Assembly: GCA_034429695.1 (NCBI GenBank)
Contig: DAOUGC010000006.1
Span: forward strand, 1-36,898
Length of the DNA: 36,898 nucleotides
Reading direction: 5' to 3'
DNA from: DAOUGC01 sp034429695
Lineage (GTDB): Bacteria; Chloroflexota; Anaerolineae; Anaerolineales; Anaerolineaceae
Of this stretch, positions 23,894 through 29,613 are shown piece after piece. The translations under genes and the position numbers were made by a program. The notes beneath the pieces were generated by a model. That model worked only from the letters and a program-made list of their open reading frames with translations. It did no database searches and was not told the DNA's origin. Every line of letters starts with the position of its first letter. Position 1 is the first letter of the stretch.

Positions 23894-24544
23894 ATGATTA
23901 AAGTGATGATTGCCGATGACCATCTGATCGTGCGCGAGGGGTTGCGCCTGATCTTTGAGACTGCAGACGGTTTTGAACTGGTGGGGGAAGCCAGCGACGG
24001 GGCAGAGGCGCTGCGCATGGCTGCCGAACTGCAGCCGCAGGTGATCCTGATGGATCTGCGCATGCCCGGCATGGACGGGTTGACCGCGATCGAGCGCCTG
24101 CAGGTCGAGCAGCCGCACATTGCCGTGGTGATCCTGACCACCTATAACGAGGATGACTGGATGGTGCGCGGGCTGAAGGCAGGGGCGAAGGGCTTTTTGC
24201 TCAAGGATACTGACCGCAATACCCTGTTTGAGACGGTCAGGGCGGCGGCTGCCGGACAGACGTTGATGAAACCGGATGTGCTTGCCCGCTTGCTTGCCCA
24301 GACGGGGGAGGGTGGCGCCCCCCAGCGCCGCCCGGTAGATGCAGAAATGGGATTGACCGACCGCGAGCGCGAGGTGTTGCAGGGTGTGGCCGCTGGCGAA
24401 CGCAGCAAGGAGATCGCCCACCGGCTGGGGATCTCTGAGCGCACGGTCAAGGCGCATTTGGCCAGTATTTATAACAAGCTGGGTGTGGATTCGCGTGCGG
24501 CGGCCATAGCGTCGGCGGCGCAGAGAGGGTGGCTTGAGAATTGA
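23894..24544 (+). CDS. NarL/FixJ-family response regulator
   Basis: The 216-residue regulator has a receiver domain with acidic pocket Asp8-Asp9 and phospho-acceptor Asp54 (ILMDLRMPG). A LuxR-type HTH follows at its C terminus (LTDREREVLQ, then SERTVKAHL as recognition helix). ATG 23894 follows the kinase stop by one base, with GAGGG in the end of the kinase gene, so the two are co-translated. Its likely targets are the operon itself and the divergent ABC exporter. No terminator is obvious after it; the region beyond is repeat-rich. Confidence 0.93.
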   Translation: MIKVMIADDHLIVREGLRLIFETADGFELVGEASDGAEALRMAAELQPQVILMDLRMPGMDGLTAIERLQVEQPHIAVVILTTYNEDDWMVRGLKAGAKGFLLKDTDRNTLFETVRAAAAGQTLMKPDVLARLLAQTGEGGAPQRRPVDAEMGLTDREREVLQGVAAGERSKEIAHRLGISERTVKAHLASIYNKLGVDSRAAAIASAAQRGWLEN

Positions 24545-24612
24545 TGGGGCTGTGCGCCGCCTTTCCAATAAGCTATACCCACCCTATTCGGGACAACGTG
24601 GCTTGAAAATTA

Positions 24613-24765
24613 TTGTAGGGCGGCTTGGTGTACTTCCAAGCCGCCGAAATGCATGTGCAGGAAAAGGACATTTGTGGTGGGAGGAACCTGTCTCGGGGCG
24701 ATGGTGAGGGTGATTTTGTGATTGAAACAAACGGCGGGTTGGAAAAGCGCCAACCCGCCCTACAA
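24613..24765 (+). repeat. MITE/REP-like element, copy 1 (complete)
   Basis: The 153-bp unit has imperfect 33-base terminal inverted repeats starting TTGTAGGGCGG and ending CCGCCCTACAA. Each end is itself a hairpin with a 10-bp stem: 24619-24628 with 24636-24645, and 24733-24742 with 24750-24759. The interior has GAAATGCATGTGCAGG next to the left hairpin and TGATTTTG near the right one. Confidence 0.75.
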
Positions 24766-24788
24766 AAAGCCGAAATCGGATGGCTCTT

Positions 24789-24825
24789 CCTCCTGTGTTT
24801 CGCGTTTCGTGCGAAACACAGGAGG
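24789..24825. repeat. Separate perfect 15-bp hairpin
   Basis: CCTCCTGTGTTTCGC (24789-24803) pairs perfectly with 24811-24825 around a 7-base loop. It shares no sequence with the flanking elements. There is no T run, so it is not a normal terminator; it may be another family of dispersed repeat. Confidence 0.6.
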
Positions 24826-24875
24826 CTGCAGCGGACCTTGCGACCCTGACAACAATTACGGTGGTTTGAATGTTC

Positions 24876-25023
24876 TTGTAGGGCGGCTTGGTGTACTTCC
24901 AAGCCGCCGAAATGCATGTGCAGGCTGTGGGCGTTGCAGGGGGAATAGCTTTTCTCATGGTGGAAGTGATTTTGCTGTTGAACAATAAACGGCGGGTTGG
25001 AAAAGCGCCAACCCGCCCTACGA
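24876..25023 (+). repeat. MITE/REP-like element, copy 2
   Basis: The 148-bp unit has a left hairpin and adjoining word identical to copy 1 over about 49 bases and an identical right hairpin. The last two bases differ (CTACGA for CTACAA). The interior resembles copy 3 more than copy 1. Confidence 0.75.
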
Positions 25024-25054
25024 AAAACTGGTAGCGGATTTCGTGGATCATCAA

Positions 25055-25170
25055 GAAATGCATGTGCAGGCTGTGGACGTGCTGATGGGAGAGCTTCTTT
25101 TATGGTGGATGTGATTTTGCTGTTGAACAACAAATGGCGGCTTGAAAAAGCACCATGCCGCCCCCACGAA
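25055..25170 (+). repeat. MITE/REP-like element, copy 3 (left hairpin missing, right one decayed)
   Basis: It begins at GAAATGCATGTGCAGG without the left hairpin and shares the interior of copy 2 through TGATTTTGCTGTTGAACAA. The right hairpin has mismatches (GGCGGCTTG... against ...CATGCCGCC). Confidence 0.65.
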
Positions 25171-25225
25171 GAATTTGATTCACGTGGGAGTGTGTGCGGC
25201 AGGGACGCAGATGAAGAAAATCAAT

Positions 25226-25354
25226 TTACCCCGGTACAGCGCCGCCCAGCAGGGCGAGCAAAAACACCGCCAGCAGGATCACGATCACCCAGAACGCCAG
25301 AAAGCCCAATGCAAGCACAAACAAAATCAGCAGAATCAACAGGATCCATTCCAT
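25226..25354 (-). CDS. 42-residue hydrophobic membrane peptide
   Basis: A short minus-strand frame encodes 42 residues, almost all hydrophobic: it opens MEWILLILLILFVLALGF and ends LLGGAVPG. This is enough for one long or two short membrane helices. ATG 25354 is preceded by a near-perfect AGGAGGG (25370-25364) at 9 bases, far better than expected by chance, which is the main reason to believe it. It lies alone between the repeat cluster and the FmdB promoter. Small hydrophobic peptides of this size include type I toxins and regulators of membrane enzymes, but no family is recognised. I looked for an antisense RNA promoter and saw none I would trust. Confidence 0.6.
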   Translation of the reverse strand: MEWILLILLILFVLALGFLAFWVIVILLAVFLLALLGGAVPG

Positions 25355-25563
25355 TATCTTTTTCCCTCCTGCGATAATTTATCACCAATTTCATCAAGGA
25401 TAACACAGATTATCCGCGTTTGTTCCACCCACCCGTGTGATATGCTTGATGAGTGGGCGCGTTGTGGATTAAGTAACTTTTTTTCAGCCCGCTTCATCCA
25501 ATAATTGATGAGGACTTTGCAGGTTTGTAATATTAATATTTCATAGGAAAGCTCTTATGTCAC
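25355..25563. other. Intergenic stretch upstream of the FmdB promoter
   Basis: This AT-richer stretch holds the ribosome site of the small membrane peptide at its left end and otherwise no gene or strong hairpin that I can support. Confidence 0.5.
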
Positions 25564-25591
25564 TTGAAATTCGTGATTCAGGTGCTATAAT
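25564..25591 (+). promoter_or_regulatory. Promoter of the FmdB-like gene with extended -10
   Basis: TTGAAA (25564-25569), a 16-base spacer, TATAAT (25586-25591) preceded by TGC, a full extended -10. Start expected near 25598. Confidence 0.82.
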
Positions 25592-25633
25592 CCTTGGTTG
25601 GAACAACAGGTAAGATTTATTGGAGGTGGCCCT

Positions 25634-25957
25634 ATGCCCATTTACACCTACCAGTGCGAAAATTGCGGCGTTCGTTTTGAGCGCAATCAAAAATTCAGTG
25701 ATACCCCGTTGACGTGGTGCCCAGAGTGTGGCCGCAAGGCTTTGCGCAAGGTTTACACTCCGGTTGGCATTGTTTTTAAAGGCTCTGGTTTTTACGCCAC
25801 GGATCATCGCTCGCCGTCCGGCAGCACCTCGCGCTCATCCACCAGTGAAGAGAAATCTTCCTCGAGCAGCTCAAGCGAGAAGAGCGAAAGCTCCACCACC
25901 AGCAGCCCTGCTCCTGCACCCTCTGGCACGCCTTCCGGCAAACCTTCCGGCGAATAA
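25634..25957 (+). CDS. FmdB/zinc-ribbon protein with Ser-rich tail
   Basis: The 107-residue protein has an FmdB-type zinc ribbon in its first 40 residues: Cys8-x2-Cys11 and Cys29-x2-Cys32, with the family opening MPIYTYQCENCG. After the GSGFYATD motif near residue 55 the tail is Ser/Glu/Lys-rich and then Pro/Ser-rich, so it is disordered. FmdB proteins are tentatively linked to regulation of amidase or formamidase genes, but their role is largely unknown. ATG 25634 has GGAGG at 25622-25626. It is a single-gene unit with its own promoter and terminator. Confidence 0.9.
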   Translation: MPIYTYQCENCGVRFERNQKFSDTPLTWCPECGRKALRKVYTPVGIVFKGSGFYATDHRSPSGSTSRSSTSEEKSSSSSSSEKSESSTTSSPAPAPSGTPSGKPSGE

Positions 25958-25975
25958 CATTTGCGTTACCTTTTC

Positions 25976-26006
25976 AAAGCCCGGCGACTCCGGGCTTTTT
26001 ATTTTT
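25976..26006 (+). terminator. Intrinsic terminator of the FmdB-like gene
   Basis: A perfect 9-bp stem (25976-25984 with 25990-25998) has a 5-base loop and is followed by T-rich sequence to 26006. Confidence 0.88.
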
Positions 26007-26066
26007 AACCGTTGGGAATGGGTTTACAATTGTGACATTCCAGGCAGATCTCCGGAGGAAACCCCG

Positions 26067-27062
26067 ATGAAAGCCATTCGTATTGACCAACCGAACTCAA
26101 TGAGTTTAGTGGACCTGCCCATGCCTGACCCCGGCGAGGGTGAAATTTGCATCCAGGTGGCTGCCAGTGGTATTTGCGGCACGGATGTCCATATTTATCG
26201 CGGTGAGTACATGGGGGCGTATCCGGTCATTCCGGGGCATGAGTTTTCTGGTGTGGTCACCAGGGTGGGGGATGGGGTGGCGCGCTGGAAGACTGGCGAC
26301 CGTGTGGCGGTGGAGCCCAACATTTCCTGCGGCAACTGCTGGCACTGCCTGAACAACCGCCAGAACTTCTGTGAGAACTGGCAGGCGGTGGGCGTCACCC
26401 GCCCGGGCGGCATGGCGCAGTATGTGCTTGCGCCGGAAAGCGCCGCTTTTGGCATTGGCGAGCTGGAATTTGCCTGCGGTGCATTTGTTGAACCGCTGTC
26501 CTGTGTGTTGCATGGGGTGGAGCGCGCCGGGGTGCGCATGGGCGACAGTGTGCTGGTGCTCGGTGCTGGACCCATCGGCTGCCTGCTGGTGCAAGTGGCG
26601 CGGCTGCAGGGAGCCAGCCGCATAATGGTTGCCGAGCGCAACCCGGCCCGGCTGCAAAATGCCATTCAGGTGGGCGCTGACCAGGGTTTTGGCTCCCTTG
26701 ATGAGGTCCCCCAGGGTGCATTTGATGTGGTCATGGACGCCACCGGCGTGCCTGTGGTCATGGCGCGCAGTCTGAACTTTGCCCGCAAAGGCGGAACCGT
26801 GCTGCTGTTCGGCGTGCCCCCTTCTGGCAGCAGACTGGATCTGGACGCCTTCCTGATCTTCCAGCATGGTTTGAAAATTGTGTCCTCTTTTACCTCGGTG
26901 CGCAACTCCTACCAGGCGGTGGCGTTGCTGCAAAGCGGCCAGGTGGATGTGCAAAGCCTGATCTCCCACCGTCTGCCGCTGTCAGAATTTGAAAATGGCA
27001 TACATTTGATAGAAAATGGCAGTGACAACGTGCGCAAGGTGCTGATCCTGCCCAATCTCTGA
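26067..27062 (+). CDS. Zinc-dependent alcohol/polyol dehydrogenase (MDR family)
   Basis: The 331-residue product is a medium-chain dehydrogenase. The catalytic zinc site shows Cys37 (GICGTD) and His58-Glu59 (GHEF). The structural zinc site is Cys88, Cys91, Cys94 and Cys102. A Rossmann fold follows (VLVLGAGPIGCLLVQ), so it uses NAD(P). The family includes sorbitol, threonine and other polyol or sugar dehydrogenases; its short length and the GEYMGAYP segment fit sugar-alcohol types, but substrate is unknown. ATG 26067 is set by GGAGGA at 26054-26059. A possible -10 (TACAAT, 26025-26030) lacks a good -35. No terminator is evident before the next gene. Confidence 0.9.
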   Translation: MKAIRIDQPNSMSLVDLPMPDPGEGEICIQVAASGICGTDVHIYRGEYMGAYPVIPGHEFSGVVTRVGDGVARWKTGDRVAVEPNISCGNCWHCLNNRQNFCENWQAVGVTRPGGMAQYVLAPESAAFGIGELEFACGAFVEPLSCVLHGVERAGVRMGDSVLVLGAGPIGCLLVQVARLQGASRIMVAERNPARLQNAIQVGADQGFGSLDEVPQGAFDVVMDATGVPVVMARSLNFARKGGTVLLFGVPPSGSRLDLDAFLIFQHGLKIVSSFTSVRNSYQAVALLQSGQVDVQSLISHRLPLSEFENGIHLIENGSDNVRKVLILPNL

Positions 27063-27087
27063 TGGTTTTTGGCAGGCGGATGAAACG

Positions 27088-27144
27088 TATAATTGCCCAA
27101 AGTTGCCATTCCGGTGGGCCATCGGTCCGTCTGAGTAAATGGCA
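27088..27144 (+). promoter_or_regulatory. -10 box and leader stem before the DUF4173 gene
   Basis: TATAAT at 27088-27093 lacks a well-spaced -35. The predicted transcript would open with a 7-bp stem, 27104-27110 with 27138-27144. Its role is unknown. Confidence 0.35.
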
Positions 27145-27202
27145 GCGCATTGAACACGCGAAACCTCTCATAAAATAATCTGCAAAAAACGAGGAAATGA
27201 TC

Positions 27203-28882
27203 ATGCCCAAACATCCGTGGCAAATCTGGCTCGCCGCCCTGGCACTGGCCTGGGGGTTCGACCTGTTGTTCTGGCAGAAACCCGTCGGAATTTCTTTCAT
27301 CATCTGGATCGCCCTGTGTGTGATCGCGTTGATTTACCTTGGTGTGGTGGAAGGCGCCCGCAAAGCCACCCGCACCTATCTCATCCTTGCGGTTGGCATG
27401 GCGCTGGCAGCCGTGACCCTGGTAAGGACCGAGCCTTTCACGCGCTTCATGGGCGGCTGGATGGCGCTGCTGGCTTTAAGCATGGGTGTAATGACATTCT
27501 CCAATGGTTTCTGGACGCGCTTTCGCCTGGTGGATTATGTGGTGCAGAGCTTTTGGATGTTGTGGGCTGCCCTCTCCCGTCCGGTGGAGTTGGCGGGAAA
27601 CACACTTGAAATCGAAAAGGAAAAGGCTGGCGGTTCGGGCTTGAAGGCAGTGCTGCGCAAAGCCATGCCGGTGCTGGTGGGTATTGGGCTGGCTCTGCCG
27701 GTGATCCTGATCTTTGGCTCATTGCTGGCTTCTGCTGATATCGTTTTTGGCGACCTGATGGAGCAGGTGGTGGATCTGTTCCGCATTGAACGCTGGTTCG
27801 AATACCTGTTCCGCATCTTCTACGTGCTGGTTTTCACTTATCTGTTCGCGGGTGTATTGATGCACGCCCTGCACCCGAAAAAAGAAATGGAAGCTCCCCA
27901 GACCCAACAAGGCTGGATCAAACCCTTCCTGGGTGCTGCTTCGGCTTTGATCGTGCTGATTAGTGTGGATGTGCTGTTCATCGTGTTCGTCTCCATTCAG
28001 TTCCAGTACCTGTTTGGTGGAGAAGCCAACATCCGTTCAATTGGATACACCTATTCGGAGTATGCCCGCAAGGGGTTTGGCGAACTGGTGACCGTGGCAA
28101 TCCTCAGCCTGTTGATCTATCTGTGCCTGGCCACCATCACACGCATGGAAAAGAAAGGCTCAAAAATTGCCTTCTCAGCAGCATCGGTGACGCTGCTGGG
28201 GCTGGTGATGGTCATGTTGTGGTCGGCGCTCAGCCGCATGTTGCTGTATGAAAGTGCATATGGCTTTACCCGCTTGCGCGCTTATACGCACGTATTTATT
28301 TACTGCATGGGGGTGCTTTTGCTGGGTACAATCGTGCTGGAGATCATCCGGCGGCGCGGGCATTTTGCGTTGCTATTGTTGATTGCATCCTTTGGTTTTG
28401 TGTTCGCGCTGGCCGGGTTGAACGTGGATGCCTACATCGCGCGCCACAATATCGAGCGTGCCCACACCGTCAAAGATCTGGATACCCATACCCTCGACAT
28501 GCTATCGGCTGACGCCGTACCCGTGCTGGTGAATGCCCTGGATGACGAGCAGATGAACCAGGATGATCGTGACAACCTGGCTGCCGGGCTGGTCTGCCGC
28601 GCCCTGGACTACGGCCTGCTGGAAGCGCCTGAGAGTATTTATGCCGATGAAGAAAGCGAAAATGAGGATACAGATGTCGCCCTCGAAAGCGGCCGGGAGG
28701 AAGTGGCGCGCCAATCGGCCTGGCCCTCATGGCATCCGGCAGAAGCGCGGGCGCGACGCATGATCGGTGGGGTACTGGCGGATTTGCAGCAATACCCGAT
28801 GGTGCGGGGAGATTACGATCAGATTTTGGTGGATTTGCCGGCTGATGATTATCATTGCGGCTACCAACCCTGGATGGATTAA
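27203..28882 (+). CDS. DUF4173-family membrane protein
   Basis: The 559-residue protein has about ten to eleven membrane helices in its first 430 residues, then a soluble C-terminal domain of roughly 130 residues rich in Asp and Glu. The block NIRSIGYTYSEYARKGFGEL is the most recognisable DUF4173 motif. The family's function is unknown. I chose ATG 27203, which lies 8 bases from GAGG, over ATG 27197, which is only 2 bases from it. The soluble tail faces the side of the last helix, so topology would tell whether it is cytoplasmic. The gene ends at the terminator 28907-28935. The upstream dehydrogenase may be co-transcribed, but a TATAAT at 27088 suggests its own promoter. Confidence 0.82.
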   Translation: MPKHPWQIWLAALALAWGFDLLFWQKPVGISFIIWIALCVIALIYLGVVEGARKATRTYLILAVGMALAAVTLVRTEPFTRFMGGWMALLALSMGVMTFSNGFWTRFRLVDYVVQSFWMLWAALSRPVELAGNTLEIEKEKAGGSGLKAVLRKAMPVLVGIGLALPVILIFGSLLASADIVFGDLMEQVVDLFRIERWFEYLFRIFYVLVFTYLFAGVLMHALHPKKEMEAPQTQQGWIKPFLGAASALIVLISVDVLFIVFVSIQFQYLFGGEANIRSIGYTYSEYARKGFGELVTVAILSLLIYLCLATITRMEKKGSKIAFSAASVTLLGLVMVMLWSALSRMLLYESAYGFTRLRAYTHVFIYCMGVLLLGTIVLEIIRRRGHFALLLLIASFGFVFALAGLNVDAYIARHNIERAHTVKDLDTHTLDMLSADAVPVLVNALDDEQMNQDDRDNLAAGLVCRALDYGLLEAPESIYADEESENEDTDVALESGREEVARQSAWPSWHPAEARARRMIGGVLADLQQYPMVRGDYDQILVDLPADDYHCGYQPWMD

Positions 28883-28906
28883 TCCAGCCGGTATACGGAC
28901 GAACAG

Positions 28907-28935
28907 TGGGCGGGTCAGATAGACCCGCCCATTAT
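28907..28935 (+). terminator. Terminator of the DUF4173 gene
   Basis: A perfect 10-bp stem (28907-28916 with 28922-28931) has a 5-base loop, followed by a TTATTAATT stretch rather than a pure T run. Confidence 0.7.
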
Positions 28936-28945
28936 TAATTAAGGC

Positions 28946-28974
28946 TTGACATAAACCCTCAAATTGGATATAAA
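28946..28974 (+). promoter_or_regulatory. Consensus promoter of the copper operon
   Basis: TTGACA (28946-28951), a 17-base spacer, TATAAA (28969-28974). Start expected near 28981, directly before the operator-like repeat. Confidence 0.88.
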
Positions 28975-28990
28975 TAATGCAAATTAACCC

Positions 28991-29009
28991 AGCCCCCCTG
29001 GGGGGGGTG
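28991..29009. promoter_or_regulatory. CsoR-type operator
   Basis: Six C (28993-28998), T, then eight G (29000-29007) make the C-rich/G-rich dyad known for CsoR sites. It starts about 10 bases after the predicted transcription start, so bound repressor would block RNA polymerase. Copper release would free it. Confidence 0.75.
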
Positions 29010-29018
29010 GAAGGCGAC

Positions 29019-29285
29019 ATGCACGATCATACTGAGAACATCCGAAGATTGAAAACCACCGAGGGTCACCTGCGCGGCATTCAACGCATGCTGGAAGAGG
29101 ACGCCTACTGCATTGACATCATCCGGCAGATCCAGGCTGTACAGGCAGCTCTTGATAAGGTAAGCGCCAGCATACTGGATCAGCACCTCAATACCTGCCT
29201 GATCACCGCCATTCGCGGGGAGGACCAGGCGGAGCGTGAACGCATGCTGGGTGAAATTGGCGAGGTGTTTAAGAATCGGGCGTGA
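29019..29285 (+). CDS. csoR: Copper-sensing repressor CsoR
   Basis: The 88-residue all-helical repressor belongs to the CsoR/RcnR family. The Cu(I) ligands Cys31, His56 and Cys60 match the Cys-His-Cys set of true CsoR, and the family frame LKTTEGHLRGIQRMLEEDAYCIDII is intact up to the first Cys (quoted in part: GHLRGIQRMLEEDAYC). Cu(I) binding releases it from DNA and turns on the operon. ATG 29019 has GGAAGG upstream; an in-frame ATG at 28977 overlaps the promoter and operator, so is not used. The gene heads a csoR-copZ-copA operon with an operator between promoter and start codon, which means it also represses itself. Confidence 0.93.
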   Translation: MHDHTENIRRLKTTEGHLRGIQRMLEEDAYCIDIIRQIQAVQAALDKVSASILDQHLNTCLITAIRGEDQAERERMLGEIGEVFKNRA

Positions 29286-29325
29286 GCCTGGGGCAACCAT
29301 TTCCCAACCGTACAAGGAGTATTTC

Positions 29326-29532
29326 ATGAAAACTGTTACGTTTAACATCCCCGGTATCAACTGCAATCACTGTGTCCACACCATTCAGAGTGAAGTGGCT
29401 GAATTGCCCGGCGTGCAGTCGGTGAAAGCCGATCACCAGACAAAACAGGCGGTGATCAGCTTTGATGACCCCGCCACCGAGGAATCGATCAAAAAGCTGC
29501 TGGCTGAGATTAACTATCCAGTAGCTGGATAA
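29326..29532 (+). CDS. copZ: Copper chaperone CopZ
   Basis: The 68-residue heavy-metal-associated domain carries Cu(I) on Cys13 and Cys16 (GINCNHC) and hands it to the P-type ATPase. It has the ferredoxin-like HMA plan with the usual helix (HTIQSEVAELPGV). ATG 29326 has AAGGAG at 29314-29319. The residue before the first Cys is Asn where Thr is more common, which should not prevent binding. It sits between the repressor and the pump, as in many copper operons. Confidence 0.92.
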   Translation: MKTVTFNIPGINCNHCVHTIQSEVAELPGVQSVKADHQTKQAVISFDDPATEESIKKLLAEINYPVAG

Positions 29533-29613
29533 GTGCGCTTGTCAGTTGTCCGTTGCCGGGTCACCACATTTGATTTCCCGGCAGCATGAAAATCATTCGG
29601 AGAACCAGAGCTT

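Larger units (their letters stand above)
24545..25225. other. Gene-free repeat region
   Basis: This 680-base stretch holds no credible gene. It contains three decayed copies of one hairpin-ended repeat and a separate strong hairpin (each listed separately). Long minus-strand readings through it repeat the same peptide words because the DNA repeats, so they are not believed. Confidence 0.7.

Noticed and set aside
24573..25133. 186-residue minus-strand reading across the repeat cluster
   Set aside because: It repeats the same peptide words because the DNA elements repeat, and it has no domain. It is best explained as repeat-derived.
24997..25377. 126-residue plus-strand reading at the right of the repeats
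   Set aside because: It is a mirror of repeat copy 3 and of the minus-strand membrane peptide, with no ribosome site.
25728..26066. N-terminal extension of the alcohol dehydrogenase
   Set aside because: It overlaps the FmdB-like gene and its terminator in another frame; the family N terminus and SD are at 26067.
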